Assembly: GCA_903827945.1 (NCBI GenBank)
Contig: CAIKKN010000001.1
Coordinates: 1 to 64,000, forward strand
From: an uncultured Actinomycetes bacterium
GTDB lineage: Bacteria; Actinomycetota; Actinomycetes; Nanopelagicales; Nanopelagicaceae
DNA length: 64,000 bases
Direction of reading: 5' to 3'
Both the position numbers and the translations under genes were made by a program. Shown piece after piece: positions 35,788 through 46,003 of the stretch. The first letter of the stretch is position 1. Every line of letters begins with the position of its first letter. The notes under the pieces were generated by a model. It saw nothing but the letters and a program-made list of their open reading frames with translations. It was not told the origin of the DNA and made no database searches.

Positions 35788-36784
35788 GAGGAATGAGACC
35801 CATAGCGTCATAAGTTTTCTTTAAGGTTTCTTGCGCAACAGCATTAGCCTTTTCTGCGCCAATTTTCAAAATCTTAGTGAGCTGCTCTGGATCCTTTAAG
35901 AGTTCTTGCGTGCGCTCTCGTACGGGACGGAAATACTCTACAACTACTTCAGCGACAGCACCTTTGAGATCCCCATATCCCTTGCCCGCAAATTGATTTT
36001 CCAAATCGGAAATACTCAATCCAGAAAGTGCACTGTGGATCGTCAGCAGATTAGATACACCCGGCTTCTCTGTTTGGTCGAATTTAATTTCTCGACCAGT
36101 ATCTGTAACTGCGCTCTTTATTTTCTTGGCATTTACTTCTGGGGCGTCCAAAATATCAACAACTCCTGCAGGTGAAGAGCTGCTCTTGCTCATCTTCGAA
36201 TTTGGATCTTGCAAGTCATTAATTTTTGCAGCGGCTTTTGTAATGTAGGCCTCTGGAATTGTAAAAATATCCTTGTACGTGCTGTTGAAGCGTTGACCAA
36301 GATCTCTTGTTAATTCGATATGTTGGCGTTGATCTTCGCCAACTGGAACGTACTTCGCTTGATAGAGCAAGATATCGGCCGCTTGCAAGATTGGGTATGT
36401 AAATAGACCTACAACCGTGCGGTCGGTTCCACTTTTCTGACTCTTATCTTTGAATTGTGTCATTCGACTTGCTTCGCCAAAGCCTGTGAGACATTCCATA
36501 ACCCAGCCCAGCTGATTATGGGCAGGAACATGTGACTGCATAAATAGCGCGCATTTTTCAGGATCTAGCCCGAGTGCGAGCAATTGAGCAGTCGAAGTGA
36601 GCGAGCGTTCTCGCAGAATCTTTGGGTCCACCTGAATGGTGATTGCGTGCAAATCCACTACACAATAGAAAGCATCGTGACTCTCTTGGAGTTCAACCCA
36701 CTGCTTCAGCGCGCCCAAATAGTTCCCAAGATGGAATGAACCACCAGTTGGCTGAATTCCGGAGAGGATTCTTTCTTTACTCAT
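35780..36784 (-). CDS. trpS: Tryptophanyl-tRNA synthetase
   Basis: This 334-residue class I synthetase charges tRNA-Trp. The HIGH-like motif is in [17 protein letters not shown] (about residues 8-24), and the KMSKS loop is SKMSKSSSS (about 198). Length matches bacterial TrpRS. ATG 36784 overlaps the stop of the CorC-like gene by 8 nt; an upstream ATG at 36808 would overlap more. It is followed, again with overlap, by the BMP-family gene. Confidence 0.96.
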   Translation of the reverse strand: MSKERILSGIQPTGGSFHLGNYLGALKQWVELQESHDAFYCVVDLHAITIQVDPKILRERSLTSTAQLLALGLDPEKCALFMQSHVPAHNQLGWVMECLTGFGEASRMTQFKDKSQKSGTDRTVVGLFTYPILQAADILLYQAKYVPVGEDQRQHIELTRDLGQRFNSTYKDIFTIPEAYITKAAAKINDLQDPNSKMSKSSSSPAGVVDILDAPEVNAKKIKSAVTDTGREIKFDQTEKPGVSNLLTIHSALSGLSISDLENQFAGKGYGDLKGAVAEVVVEYFRPVRERTQELLKDPEQLTKILKIGAEKANAVAQETLKKTYDAMGLIPRG

Positions 36785-38120
36785 GAGGCGCATCTTTCCA
36801 TTCTTCACGAGAGATGAGTAATTGCCCAGCTCTCTTACCTTCTACAGACAAGACGGTAATTCTAAGGTTTTCATAGCGAAGAAAGTCATGAATTTCTGGC
36901 AGGCGACCCAGCGCATGCATCACATACCCTCCGGCAGTCTCATACGGACCTTCCGGAAGTGAGATTCCAGTTTCATCAAATAGGTCTTCCAAAGAAATAA
37001 GTGCGTCAACTTCGAAATCTCCCGCGATGCCCTGCGGGGTGACTTCTTCATCAACCTCATCATATTCGTCATGAATATCCCCAATGAAACATTCAACGAG
37101 ATCCTCAAGGGTAATAATTCCATCAGTGCCACCATATTCATCAAGCACAATTGCAAGATGTTGACGCTTCGCGCGAAGTTCAGTCAGCGCAGGCAGTACG
37201 CCTTTTGTTCCAGGAAGAAAAGTGACTGGGCGGATAATATCTAGCAAAGTTGCATCGGGGCGACTCACATGAATATTGAGCAAATCTCGAACATGAAGAA
37301 AACCGATGACTTCATCGCTACTTCCACGCGTCACTGGGTATCTTGAATGCGCACTCTCTACTGCAATCTTCATGGCTTCCTCTATAGATGTACCTACATC
37401 CAAGAATTTAACTTCTGTTCGAGGGACCATGATTTCGTGAAGTGCCATATCTCCAGAATTGAAAACTTCTTCAACAATATCTCTTTCTTCTTCTGTCAAA
37501 GCTGTATGTCCAGTAACAAGATCGACTAATTCAGCTTCTGACATTTCACTTCTCGACTCCTCCGCTTTGAGGCCGAAGATCTTTACGACAGCATCCGTTG
37601 ATTTCGACAAAAGCCAGATTGTAGGTCGAAAGAGTTTTGCAAGTTGATCAATAATTCCAGCAGAAGCGAGCGCAATGGCTTCGGTTCTGTAGATAGCAAG
37701 ACGCTTTGGAACTAATTCACCAAAGACGAGAGATATGTAAGCAATCACGATCGTGACTGAAACTAACGAGAGGGTGGTTGCAAGACCGTGTGAAAGTCCC
37801 CATTTTTCAAATGCGGGAATCACAAAGGCTGAACCTAAACGTTCTGAACCCAAGGCTGCAGAGAGGAATCCACAGAAAGTCACACCAATTTGTGCCGCGG
37901 CCAAGAAACGATTGGGATTTTGCGTTAGGGCTGCTACTCGAGCCCCCCGCTTGCCACGGCTTCCTATTTGCCGGACTTGGGAATCTCGGAGCGAAAGAAG
38001 GGAAATTTCAGCTGCCACAAAGAGGGCGGCCAGGGCAATAAAGAAGAGCACCAACCCGATATCCACAGCAAGTTGGCCGCTGGTGCCAAATTCAACTGGC
38101 TCCGATATTTGCCTATGCAT
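36777..38120 (-). CDS. HlyC/CorC-type membrane protein with DUF21 and CBS pair
   Basis: This 447-residue protein has an N-terminal DUF21/CNNM membrane domain (about residues 15-190, with [18 protein letters not shown] and [13 protein letters not shown]), a CBS pair (about 220-345, including [19 protein letters not shown] and [19 protein letters not shown]) and a C-terminal CorC/HlyC transporter-associated domain. Family members are linked to Mg/Co efflux or Na-coupled Mg export and to adenosine-nucleotide sensing through the CBS pair. The specific ion is not readable. It starts the CorC-trpS-BMP unit and diverges from the sugar ABC ATPase gene. Confidence 0.92.
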   Translation of the reverse strand: MHRQISEPVEFGTSGQLAVDIGLVLFFIALAALFVAAEISLLSLRDSQVRQIGSRGKRGARVAALTQNPNRFLAAAQIGVTFCGFLSAALGSERLGSAFVIPAFEKWGLSHGLATTLSLVSVTIVIAYISLVFGELVPKRLAIYRTEAIALASAGIIDQLAKLFRPTIWLLSKSTDAVVKIFGLKAEESRSEMSEAELVDLVTGHTALTEEERDIVEEVFNSGDMALHEIMVPRTEVKFLDVGTSIEEAMKIAVESAHSRYPVTRGSSDEVIGFLHVRDLLNIHVSRPDATLLDIIRPVTFLPGTKGVLPALTELRAKRQHLAIVLDEYGGTDGIITLEDLVECFIGDIHDEYDEVDEEVTPQGIAGDFEVDALISLEDLFDETGISLPEGPYETAGGYVMHALGRLPEIHDFLRYENLRITVLSVEGKRAGQLLISREEWKDAPHE

Positions 38121-38190
38121 AGTCCTAGGGTATCGTGGTGACCCTCATGTCAATGCTGACGTGAGAAACAGTTCCACTCCCACGGATCGT

Positions 38191-38208
38191 CGGGCACGTA
38201 CCTGCCCG
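38191..38208 (+). promoter_or_regulatory. Hairpin just upstream of the ABC ATPase ribosome binding site
   Basis: CGGGCA (38191-38196), a 6-nt loop, then TGCCCG (38203-38208), ending two bases before GAAGGAG (38211-38217). In the mRNA it forms a GC-rich stem directly 5' of the ribosome binding site without including it. It could be a stabilising or regulatory leader element. Confidence 0.45.
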
Positions 38209-38224
38209 GAGAAGGAGCCTTAAA

Positions 38225-39307
38225 ATGGCATCAGTCGTATTCGACGCAGCATCACGTATCTATCCAGGCACAACCAAGCCCGCTGTAGACAAACTTAGCC
38301 TCACAATTGCTGATGGCGAGTTCCTTGTTCTTGTCGGCCCATCTGGTTGTGGAAAATCCACATCACTCCGCATGCTCGCAGGCCTCGAGGAAATCGACGC
38401 TGGCGCAGTTCGAATCGGAGATCGTGACGTTACAAACGTTGCACCAAAAGACCGCGACATCGCAATGGTCTTCCAGTCATATGCTCTTTATCCGCACATG
38501 TCAGTTGCTGAAAACATGGGTTTCGCACTGAAGATTGCCGGAATCGATAAAGTTGAGCGCGATCGCCGAGTTCTTGAAGCAGCAAAGCTTCTTGATTTGG
38601 AACCATACTTGGATCGCAAGCCAAAGGCACTTTCTGGTGGACAACGCCAACGTGTAGCTATGGGACGCGCGATTGTTCGCGAACCACAAGTCTTCTTGAT
38701 GGACGAGCCTCTTTCAAACCTTGATGCGAAACTTCGCGTAGCAACTCGTACTCAAATCGCCGCGCTCCAGCGCCGTCTGGGAATCACAACCGTTTATGTA
38801 ACACATGATCAGGTTGAAGCCATGACGATGGGTGATCGAGTTGCTGTAATGAAGGATGGACTTCTTCAACAAGTTGACACACCAAGAAATCTTTACGAAC
38901 GCCCTTCAAATGCATTTGTTGCCGGATTCATCGGCTCACCAGCAATGAACCTCCTTGTTGCGCCAGTTGTGGGCGGTAAAGGAAAGCTTGGCGACTATAC
39001 ATTTGACGTACCAGCATCAGCTGGCTCATCTGTAATTGTTGGCATTCGACCAGAAGGACTTACGCCGGCTTCTGAAGGCTTCCACGTCCACGTAGAAGTT
39101 GTTGAAGAACTCGGTGCCGAGGCATTCGTTTATGGAACGCCGGACGATAAAGAAGTGAAGTTTGCAAATTCAACAGATGAAGGCGCGCAGATCATTGTTC
39201 GTTGGGATCCAAAGAATCCACCAAAGGCTGGAGACCGTATTACAGTTTCTGCCAAGCCAGAAGTAATTCATCTCTTCGATGTAAATACAGGCTTACGCCT
39301 TAACTAG
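38225..39307 (+). CDS. ABC transporter ATP-binding protein of the UgpC/MsmK sugar family
   Basis: This 360-residue ATPase has Walker A GPSGCGKST (residues 38-46), signature LSGGQRQRVAMGRAI (about 137), Walker B VFLMDEPLSNLDAKLR (about 158) and switch VTHDQ (about 197), then a C-terminal TOBE/regulatory domain (about 240-355). Such ATPases energise CUT1 carbohydrate importers, and one copy often serves several permeases. No binding protein or permease lies nearby, which suits a shared, orphan ATPase. AAGGAG is well placed before ATG 38225, and an intrinsic terminator follows. Confidence 0.94.
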   Translation: MASVVFDAASRIYPGTTKPAVDKLSLTIADGEFLVLVGPSGCGKSTSLRMLAGLEEIDAGAVRIGDRDVTNVAPKDRDIAMVFQSYALYPHMSVAENMGFALKIAGIDKVERDRRVLEAAKLLDLEPYLDRKPKALSGGQRQRVAMGRAIVREPQVFLMDEPLSNLDAKLRVATRTQIAALQRRLGITTVYVTHDQVEAMTMGDRVAVMKDGLLQQVDTPRNLYERPSNAFVAGFIGSPAMNLLVAPVVGGKGKLGDYTFDVPASAGSSVIVGIRPEGLTPASEGFHVHVEVVEELGAEAFVYGTPDDKEVKFANSTDEGAQIIVRWDPKNPPKAGDRITVSAKPEVIHLFDVNTGLRLN

Positions 39308-39323
39308 TAGTTATAGTTATAGT

Positions 39324-39355
39324 AAAAAAGCCCAGCCAATTGGCTGGGCTTTTTT
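39324..39355. terminator. Bidirectional intrinsic terminator
   Basis: GCCCAGCCAATTGGCTGGGC (39330-39349) is a perfect palindrome flanked by A6 on the left and T6 on the right. It can end both the plus-strand ABC ATPase message and the minus-strand icd message, which converge here. Confidence 0.95.
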
Positions 39356-39369
39356 ACATTTAATTACTT

Positions 39370-40584
39370 TTAGGCCATTGCCTTCTTGAGATTCTCATCA
39401 ATTGAACTCAAGAACTCCTGCGTGGTTTGGTAAGGAGCTTCTTTAGAAATCAAAGCAGCCAAGTCCTTTGTCATCTTGCCTTGCTCTACAGTTTCTATAC
39501 AGACTCGCTCAAGGGTCTTAGAGAATTGCGCAAGTTCGGGATTGTTATCCAACTTTGCTCGGTGAGCTAGCCCTTGTGTCCAAGCAAAGATTGAGGCGAT
39601 CGGATTTGTTGAAGTCGCCTTTCCCTTTTGGTGATCACGATAGTGACGAGTCACAGTTCCGTGCGCTGCCTCAGATTCGCAAATTTTTCCATCTGGTGTC
39701 ATTAACACAGAAGTCATCAAGCCAAGTGAGCCGTAACCTTGAGCGACAGTGTCTGACTGAACATCGCCATCGTAATTCTTACATGCCCATACATATCCAC
39801 CAGGCATGCGAAGTGACATTGCGACCATGTCATCAATGAGTCGGTGCTCATACCAAATCCCAGCAGCATCAAACTGCGCCTTGAATTCAGCTTGGAAAAT
39901 CTCTTCAAATATATCTTTGAAACGACCATCGTAAGCCTTCAATATTGTGTTCTTTGTTGAAAGATAAACAGGGAAATTGCGAAGCAATCCGTAATTCAGC
40001 GACGCTCGTGCGAAATCGCGAATGGAGTCATCTACGTTGTACATGGCCAATGCCACACCTGAAGATTCAAAATCAAAAACTTGGAGCGTGATTGGCGCCG
40101 ATCCATCTTCTGGAACGAAAGAAAGTGTTAATTTTCCTGGGCCGGGAACCTTGAAATCTGTTGCTTTGTATTGATCGCCAAAAGCATGGCGGCCGATAAC
40201 GATTGGCTTGGTCCAATGTGGAACTAGGCGCGGAACATTGCTGATAATGATTGGTTCACGGAAAATTACTCCTCCGAGAATATTGCGAATGGTTCCATTT
40301 GGAGATTTCCACATTTTCTTGAGGCCAAATTCCTCAACACGTGCTTCATCAGGAGTGATTGTGGCGCACTTAATTCCAACGCCATGCTTCTGAATGGCGC
40401 GGGCAGAGTCAATAGTTACTTGATCATCGGTTGCATCGCGGTTTTCCATCCCTAAGTCGTAATACTCGAGGTTTACATCGAGGTAAGGAAGAATCAACGA
40501 ATCTTTTATGAATTGCCACATGATTCGGGTCATCTCATCGCCATCGAGCTCCACAACAGTTCCAGTAACTTTAATCTTGCTCAT
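39370..40584 (-). CDS. icd: NADP-dependent isocitrate dehydrogenase (eukaryotic-like homodimeric type)
   Basis: This 404-residue TCA-cycle enzyme converts isocitrate to 2-oxoglutarate and CO2. The N-terminal [13 protein letters not shown] and the substrate segment [13 protein letters not shown] (Ser/Asn/Arg contacts, about residue 95) belong to the homodimeric subfamily that includes eukaryotic enzymes, not the monomeric Idh common in corynebacteria. The metal region [25 protein letters not shown] (positions about 248-272; key Asp residues at both ends) and the coenzyme motif [11 protein letters not shown] (about 307) are present; this motif form suggests NADP. GGAG precedes ATG 40584. It is followed by the shared terminator. 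Confidence 0.95.
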   Translation of the reverse strand: MSKIKVTGTVVELDGDEMTRIMWQFIKDSLILPYLDVNLEYYDLGMENRDATDDQVTIDSARAIQKHGVGIKCATITPDEARVEEFGLKKMWKSPNGTIRNILGGVIFREPIIISNVPRLVPHWTKPIVIGRHAFGDQYKATDFKVPGPGKLTLSFVPEDGSAPITLQVFDFESSGVALAMYNVDDSIRDFARASLNYGLLRNFPVYLSTKNTILKAYDGRFKDIFEEIFQAEFKAQFDAAGIWYEHRLIDDMVAMSLRMPGGYVWACKNYDGDVQSDTVAQGYGSLGLMTSVLMTPDGKICESEAAHGTVTRHYRDHQKGKATSTNPIASIFAWTQGLAHRAKLDNNPELAQFSKTLERVCIETVEQGKMTKDLAALISKEAPYQTTQEFLSSIDENLKKAMA

Positions 40585-40632
40585 TTTCTCCGCTTTCTGC
40601 TTTCGCAAATTATTTAAGGTGAAAGTTATTTC

Positions 40633-41601
40633 TTACAGATCTTTTACGTCGCCTTGCTTCGCACGAACGGCTTCAGCTGCAGCTTTGAGAGCTTCTACTT
40701 CAGAAGGAGCCAAGGAGCCTTCAACAACTTTAATAATTCCTGACTTGCCGATTGTTGCCTCAACACCGAGGTAAACGCCGCTAATTCCATACTCTCCATC
40801 AACCCAAGCACAAACCGGCATTACTTCGCCTGAATCATCAATCACTGCCTTTGCCATGCGAGCGGCTGCAGCAGATGGGGCGTAATAAGCCGAACCTGTC
40901 TTTAGAAGCGCTACAACCTCAGCGCCTCCGTTACGAGTACGGTCAACGAGTTCTGCGATTTCCACTTCGCTGAGCATGGTCGATAATGGTTTTCCATCGA
41001 CTGTGCAGCGGCTTGGGACTGGAACCATAGTGTCACCGTGAGAACCAAGAGTAAGAGTCTTCACAGAACCAACAGATACGCCAAGCTTTTCGGCAACAAA
41101 ATTTGTAAAGCGCGCTGTATCTAACATACCTGCTTGACCCATTACCTTGTTTTTCTTAAATCCGGTAGCCAACTGCGCAAGTGCTGTCATCTCATCAAGC
41201 GGATTTGAAACAACGATAATTACTGCTTCAGGGGAATGCTTAGCAATATTCTCTGCAACACCACGAACGATTCCTGCATTTACGCCAATCAAGTCCATTC
41301 GAGACATGCCGGGCTTACGTGGCAAGCCTGCAGTAATTACAACGACATCTGAATTCGCAGTTGCTTCATATCCGCCGCCATCTGCTGTGGTTGTCGCTCC
41401 TACTACTTTCGTTTCAAATCCCTGAATAGATCGTGATTGATTCATGTCGAGTGCCAAACCTTCGGGCTTTCCTTCGACAATATCCGTAAGGACTACTGTT
41501 TCAAATACATTGTATTCAGCAAGTCGAAGAGCCGTTGTTGAGCCATAAAACCCTGCTCCAACTACAGTGACTTTACCTTTGAGATTGTTGTTATTCGACA
41601 T
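40633..41601 (-). CDS. mdh: Malate dehydrogenase (LDH-like type)
   Basis: This 322-residue NAD enzyme interconverts malate and oxaloacetate. It has the nucleotide motif VVGAGFYGSTTA (residues 13-24), the substrate loop GLPRKPGMSRMDL with the MDH-type Arg (about 92-104), VSNPLDEMT (about 130) and the catalytic histidine in GSHGDTMVP (about 188). The LDH-like subfamily differs from the longer MDH found in many actinobacteria. AAAGG lies before ATG 41601. icd lies 48 nt downstream. Confidence 0.95.
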   Translation of the reverse strand: MSNNNNLKGKVTVVGAGFYGSTTALRLAEYNVFETVVLTDIVEGKPEGLALDMNQSRSIQGFETKVVGATTTADGGGYEATANSDVVVITAGLPRKPGMSRMDLIGVNAGIVRGVAENIAKHSPEAVIIVVSNPLDEMTALAQLATGFKKNKVMGQAGMLDTARFTNFVAEKLGVSVGSVKTLTLGSHGDTMVPVPSRCTVDGKPLSTMLSEVEIAELVDRTRNGGAEVVALLKTGSAYYAPSAAAARMAKAVIDDSGEVMPVCAWVDGEYGISGVYLGVEATIGKSGIIKVVEGSLAPSEVEALKAAAEAVRAKQGDVKDL

Positions 41602-41651
41602 TGTCTACCTTTCGCAAAGCCTGCTAAATACTTGTGATTATGGAAGGAATA

Positions 41652-41897
41652 TTACCCCGCATGCGGGAGGGTCAGCGACACAACAAAAAGGGTTCCCGCT
41701 ATGAGTAGTGGCAGAAATAACTCGATTCGACGCTTCATCCCAATCATGAAATAGCGTGAGTAGGCATAAGCGCCCATACCTATCGCAAGCAGGAGACTCC
41801 CGCTCCGCACTTTTCCAAATACTGATATTCCAATGCCAAGAATGATGAGTGCTAGCCCGAGGTTTCGAAGCCTTGCAAGGCTAAAAGTATTTTTCAT
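41652..41897 (-). CDS. DUF3017 small membrane protein
   Basis: This 81-residue protein has three hydrophobic helices (about residues 12-28, 32-47 and 57-77) separated by basic loops (MKRRIELF). DUF3017 proteins are typically found immediately after folD in actinobacteria, as here (14-nt gap). The function is unknown; the constant link to folD and the small size suggest an accessory membrane role, but nothing in the sequence points to a reaction. Confidence 0.82.
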   Translation of the reverse strand: MKNTFSLARLRNLGLALIILGIGISVFGKVRSGSLLLAIGMGAYAYSRYFMIGMKRRIELFLPLLIAGTLFVVSLTLPHAG

Positions 41898-41911
41898 TAT
41901 TTTAAAAATGC

Positions 41912-42751
41912 CTATTTTTCCCGAAGGAAACTTTCTACAACATTTGCAAGCAACATCGCTCGAGTCATTGGACCAACTCCCCCAGGCATTGGTGCAATGT
42001 AAGACGCAACATTTGCAACATCCGGGTGAACATCTCCCAGCAGTCCTTCTGACGTACGAGTTATTCCGACATCAAGCACTACAACTCCTGGCTTCACCAT
42101 ATCCGGAGTTAACAAATGTGCACTTCCTACAGCGGCAACAATGATGTCAGCACGGCGCGTATGCTCCTTCACATCTCTTGTTCCGGTGTGCGTGATTGTG
42201 ACCGTTGCATCATCACCCTTGCGACTAAGCATGAGTCCCAATGGTCTGCCCACTGTAATTCCTCTACCCATCACCACGACTTCTGCGCCTTTTGTGGAGA
42301 TGTCATACCGGTGAAGAAGTTCAAGGATTCCTCGTGGCGTGCATGGAAGTGGCGCTGGTTCGCCCAAAACTAATTTTCCAAGATTAAGGGGGTGAAGCCC
42401 ATCAGCATCTTTAGCTGGATCAATTGCTTCAAGAATTCTGTTTGCAGATATTCCGCGTGGAAGTGGAAGCTGCACGATGTAGCCGGTGCATTCCTTTGCG
42501 CTATTTAAGTCCTTAATTGCAGAAAGAATATCGCGCTCACTTGCGCTCTCAGCAAGGTCTACACGAATAGATTGAATACCGACTTCTGCGCAATCTCGAT
42601 GCTTCCCGCCCACATAAGATTGCGATCCTGGGTCGCTTCCGACAAGAACCGTTCCAAGTCCAGGCTTAACAGACATTTGATCAACAAGAACTTTAAGTTC
42701 ACTCTTAATGGATGTAGAAGTAGCTTTTCCATCAAGCATCTGTGCAGTCAT
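41912..42751 (-). CDS. folD: Bifunctional methylene-THF dehydrogenase / methenyl-THF cyclohydrolase
   Basis: This 279-residue enzyme converts 5,10-methylene-THF to 10-formyl-THF, which is the formyl donor for PurN and PurH next door. It shows the catalytic lysine in [15 protein letters not shown] (Lys about residue 51), QLPLPRGI (about 95), DGLHPLN (about 115) and the NADP-binding [11 protein letters not shown] (about 158). ATG 42751 has both AGGA 7 nt upstream and TAGGAT 6 nt upstream, so leadered and leaderless initiation are both possible. It lies 29 nt downstream of purH. Confidence 0.95.
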   Translation of the reverse strand: MTAQMLDGKATSTSIKSELKVLVDQMSVKPGLGTVLVGSDPGSQSYVGGKHRDCAEVGIQSIRVDLAESASERDILSAIKDLNSAKECTGYIVQLPLPRGISANRILEAIDPAKDADGLHPLNLGKLVLGEPAPLPCTPRGILELLHRYDISTKGAEVVVMGRGITVGRPLGLMLSRKGDDATVTITHTGTRDVKEHTRRADIIVAAVGSAHLLTPDMVKPGVVVLDVGITRTSEGLLGDVHPDVANVASYIAPMPGGVGPMTRAMLLANVVESFLREK

Positions 42752-42757
42752 CTGTTT

Positions 42758-42763
42758 ATCCTA
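42758..42763 (-). promoter_or_regulatory. Putative -10 box of folD
   Basis: TAGGAT, then AAACAG (6 nt), then ATG 42751. The same bases include AGGA at Shine-Dalgarno distance, so the reading as a promoter is less certain than for the others. Confidence 0.35.
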
Positions 42764-42780
42764 ACCTTTTCTCTAACAAA

Positions 42781-44340
42781 TTATGCATGCGAGAAGTGTC
42801 GAGTGCCTGTGAAGAACATTGAAATTCCTGCCGCTTCTGCCGCTGCGATTACTTCTTCATCCCGAACAGAGCCACCCGGCTGCACAACTGCGCTCACTCC
42901 CGCATCAATCAAAATTTGCAATCCATCCGCAAATGGAAAGAAAGCATCACTTGACGCAACACTTCCCTTGGCTCTCTCGCCAGCTCTTGAGACTGCTAAG
43001 CGAGCAGAATCGACTCGATTAACTTGTCCCATTCCAACGCCGACGGATGCACCTTGGTGAGCCAATAAAATCGCATTGCTTTTCACAGCCCGAACTGCCC
43101 TCCAAGCAAATTTCAAATCTTCCAAAACTTGCGCACTCACTGGTTTTCCACAAACTTGTTTCCATGCATCAGAACTATCTCCTGCTGCATCAATCAAATC
43201 ACTATCTTGAAAGAGGGCTCCACCTGATATTGGGCGATGCTCCAATTGTGGAATTACATACCCTTCAATAGTAAGTATGCGAATCGATGGCTTCTTCATC
43301 AAAATATCCAACGCCTCTTGCTCAAAATCGGGAGCCACTACAACTTCAGTAAATATCTCCGAAAGTTTGGCGGCCATTGCCTGGGTTACCTTTCGATTGG
43401 CCGCGACAACTCCTCCAAATGCAGAGACGGGGTCGCACTCGTGGGCCTTTATATGTGCAGCGGCGATATCGTCACCTATAGCAATTCCACAAGGGTTTGC
43501 ATGCTTAATGATTGCAACACACGGTTGCGCGTGATCGTAGGCGGCTCGAAGAGCAGCATCTGCATCGGTGTAATTATTAAAGGACATTTCTTTTCCGTGA
43601 AGTTGCTTCGCTCCAGCGATTCCAGAAATTGTTGCACCTGATGTCTTATAAACAGATGCGCTCTGGTGTGGGTTCTCGCCATATCTAAGTCCAGCAATTC
43701 TCTGCCAAATTTGGCCCCGCCACTGATCTGATGTTCCCGTTCGCTCACCAAGCCAAGTTGCTATTGCAAGATCATATTCAGCGGTACAACGGAAGGTTTC
43801 CATCGCAAGCTTCGTCCGCTCCTCAATGGTGAAACCACCTTGACCGAGCGCAGTAAACAGCCCTTGATACTGAGATGGGTTAGAAATAACTGCCACTGAA
43901 CCATGGTTCTTTGCCGCTCCTCGAAGCATGCTTGGTCCACCAATATCAATTTGCTCAATGCACTCAGCAAAATCCTCTGTCGAAGCAATCGTTTGGGCAA
44001 ATGGATAGAGATTTATAATAATTAAATCAAATGGGGCAATATCTTGCGAGGCAATTGCTGCAAGATGTTCAGGATTATCTTGATCAGCCAATATTCCGCC
44101 ATGAATTCTTGGATGGAGTGTCTTAACGCGACCACCCATCATTTCAGGAAAGCCGGTATATTCCTCAACTGGAAGAACAGGGATCCCCGCAGCTGCCAAT
44201 GTTTTTGCAGTTGATCCAGTGGAAAGTATTTCAATTCCAGCAGAATGAAGTGCTTGGCCTAATTCCATGAGATTTGTTTTGTCATAAACGCTTACTAGCG
44301 CTCGACGAATAGGTTTCCGAATCGTTGTAACTGAATTCAT
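42781..44340 (-). CDS. purH: AICAR transformylase / IMP cyclohydrolase
   Basis: This 519-residue bifunctional enzyme does the last two steps of IMP synthesis. The N-terminal cyclohydrolase (residues 1-190) has [11 protein letters not shown] and STGSTAKTL. The C-terminal transformylase has [10 protein letters not shown] (about 205) and the catalytic KHANPCG (Lys-His, about 260), then the closing [14 protein letters not shown] and [11 protein letters not shown] 44340 follows the purN stop by 7 nt; an ATG at 44373 lies inside purN. Order purN-purH-folD groups enzymes that use or make 10-formyl-THF. Confidence 0.97.
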   Translation of the reverse strand: MNSVTTIRKPIRRALVSVYDKTNLMELGQALHSAGIEILSTGSTAKTLAAAGIPVLPVEEYTGFPEMMGGRVKTLHPRIHGGILADQDNPEHLAAIASQDIAPFDLIIINLYPFAQTIASTEDFAECIEQIDIGGPSMLRGAAKNHGSVAVISNPSQYQGLFTALGQGGFTIEERTKLAMETFRCTAEYDLAIATWLGERTGTSDQWRGQIWQRIAGLRYGENPHQSASVYKTSGATISGIAGAKQLHGKEMSFNNYTDADAALRAAYDHAQPCVAIIKHANPCGIAIGDDIAAAHIKAHECDPVSAFGGVVAANRKVTQAMAAKLSEIFTEVVVAPDFEQEALDILMKKPSIRILTIEGYVIPQLEHRPISGGALFQDSDLIDAAGDSSDAWKQVCGKPVSAQVLEDLKFAWRAVRAVKSNAILLAHQGASVGVGMGQVNRVDSARLAVSRAGERAKGSVASSDAFFPFADGLQILIDAGVSAVVQPGGSVRDEEVIAAAEAAGISMFFTGTRHFSHA

Positions 44341-44347
44341 GATTCTC

Positions 44348-44920
44348 CTATTTTTGAAGACCGATAGTTGCAAATTTCTTTAGCGTCTCAACAATGAGTT
44401 TACGCTCCTGAATCTTAATGCGTTCGTGAAGTGACTCCTCAGTATCTCCGACTTCGATGCCAACTTTAATCTGGGAGATCACTGTCCCGGTATCTACCCC
44501 AGCATCTACCCAATGAACGCTCGTGCCCGTCTCAATTGCCCCAGCAAGTAGCGCATCACCGACCGCATGTGCGCCAGGAAAGAGAGGCAAGAGCGCCGGA
44601 TGAGTATTTATTGTTGGAAAACGATGAACAAAAGAGGAGGGGAGAATTCGCATAAAACCTACGCTCACTACCAAATCCACAGAATCAGATCCCACTATAT
44701 TTTCCATGGCGACTCCCCATGATTCTCGGGAATCGAATTGTGAAAACTCAACAAGCGTTCCGGGCACCCCAAATGACTCTGCTAATTCAAGTACCGGGGC
44801 GCTTCTGTCGGAAATTACTCGGCAAACTTTGACATCTATTTCACCGCTTTGTGCGGCCTTCAATATGGATGCCGCCAAAGAGCCGCCACCTGAGGCTAAC
44901 AAAAGAATTCGCTTAGCCAC
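44348..44920 (-). CDS. purN: Phosphoribosylglycinamide formyltransferase
   Basis: This 190-residue enzyme formylates GAR using 10-formyl-THF. The active-site segment [13 protein letters not shown] (Asn and His about residues 104-106) and [11 protein letters not shown] (Asp about 141) are intact. The N-terminal phosphate loop reads [14 protein letters not shown] instead of the usual GSGTNLQAL, a moderate departure. GTG 44920 overlaps the DUF6350 stop by 8 nt, indicating coupled translation. Confidence 0.94.
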   Translation of the reverse strand: MAKRILLLASGGGSLAASILKAAQSGEIDVKVCRVISDRSAPVLELAESFGVPGTLVEFSQFDSRESWGVAMENIVGSDSVDLVVSVGFMRILPSSFVHRFPTINTHPALLPLFPGAHAVGDALLAGAIETGTSVHWVDAGVDTGTVISQIKVGIEVGDTEESLHERIKIQERKLIVETLKKFATIGLQK

Positions 44921-45998
44921 GCTTCACAAATTTCTTAAATAAAGTTGGGGCATAAAAGAAAAGAAAAGCGATAGCGAAGGCACTTATGGCCGCAATTGAT
45001 GTCGTGCGCTCAGGCAAGATGCCCGTTCGCTTCATAGCCGGCGTCAATAATTCCCCAGAAGCAAAATATGAAATTTCCCAAACAAAGAAAACCGCCATGA
45101 TAAAGGTCCGAAGAAGTTCCTTGTTTCTATCTTTCCATTCACTGTGCACTCTAGATATAACCAAATAGACAGCAAGGAATAGCAGCGGCCAGAAAACAAT
45201 TCCAACAATCAGGTTTGGGTGCTTACCGGTAGGAAGACCGCCCAAGATAGGAATCGCTGGGATTTGGTGAAGTGTAAAAATAGACGATGTCACCATGGTG
45301 TGAGCGCCTAAACTGAAACCAGAACCCGTCAAATATGCAAGAGCAGCGAGGGCCATATTAGGAAGATATAAAATTTGTAGTGCCGTGAAAAGTAAGGCGC
45401 CAATAATGCCTGGCTGAATTACCACCGACAAGTCGTGAAGCACATTCCAATGTGCCAAGAATGAAATTGAAAGTACCAAGGACGCTACGCCCCACGCAAT
45501 CGCAAAAAGATAAACAAGCACTCCCAGAGCCGGACGTGGATTGAACGAAAATGTTGAGACAAGTGCAGTGATCGCGGCGCAAAGTCCGGCGTAATACCAC
45601 ATAGGTGAAACCGTTGAAGTTGTGGTGAGAACTGATAAAAGGATTGCTATCAACGTATAAAAAAGAACGTAGAAAATTCGAGCAGCCCGCAATTTCGGAG
45701 CTTCTTCTGCAACTCGGGAGAAGGTGCGCCTAACTGCCCACATAGGAATAATGATTGCTCCGAGAGGAAGAACTGAAAGAAAACCAGCTCCTTGAGGAGA
45801 TGAAGCGGATAAATGAAATGGTGAAAGATGCGCGCCAAGCCAAAGCCAGACCGCACCTCGAATGGGATCGGCGGTATTCCCACTTGTACTGCCAGCCGTA
45901 GACCAGGCGAGAAGCGCAATAAAAATGGATGGAAATAAAGTTAGCGCCGCGCCTTTTGATGCCTGTATGAGAGATATCGAAAGAACGCGGCGCAACAC
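44913..45998 (-). CDS. DUF6350 polytopic membrane protein
   Basis: This 361-residue protein is almost entirely membrane-spanning, with about nine hydrophobic segments and short polar loops such as the basic AVRRTFSRVAEEAPKLRAARI near residue 85 (positions 84-104). It has no enzyme or transporter signature. Its place between sucD and purN is that of the DUF6350 proteins of actinobacteria. Start GTG 45998 lies 5 nt after sucD with no clear ribosome binding site; a TTG follows it directly. Its overlap with purN suggests expression with the purine genes. Function unknown. Confidence 0.8.
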   Translation of the reverse strand: MLRRVLSISLIQASKGAALTLFPSIFIALLAWSTAGSTSGNTADPIRGAVWLWLGAHLSPFHLSASSPQGAGFLSVLPLGAIIIPMWAVRRTFSRVAEEAPKLRAARIFYVLFYTLIAILLSVLTTTSTVSPMWYYAGLCAAITALVSTFSFNPRPALGVLVYLFAIAWGVASLVLSISFLAHWNVLHDLSVVIQPGIIGALLFTALQILYLPNMALAALAYLTGSGFSLGAHTMVTSSIFTLHQIPAIPILGGLPTGKHPNLIVGIVFWPLLFLAVYLVISRVHSEWKDRNKELLRTFIMAVFFVWEISYFASGELLTPAMKRTGILPERTTSIAAISAFAIAFLFFYAPTLFKKFVKRG

Positions 45999-46003
45999 GA
46001 GTG

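Noticed and set aside
37753-38223. Open frame of about 156 codons opposite the CorC-like gene and its upstream region
   Set aside because: Arg/Pro/Ser-rich with no recognisable domain; the minus-strand frame is clearly the real gene.
39308-39321. Tandem AGTTATA copies before the 39.3-kb terminator
   Set aside because: Only two copies of a short AT-rich unit; expected by chance in intergenic sequence.
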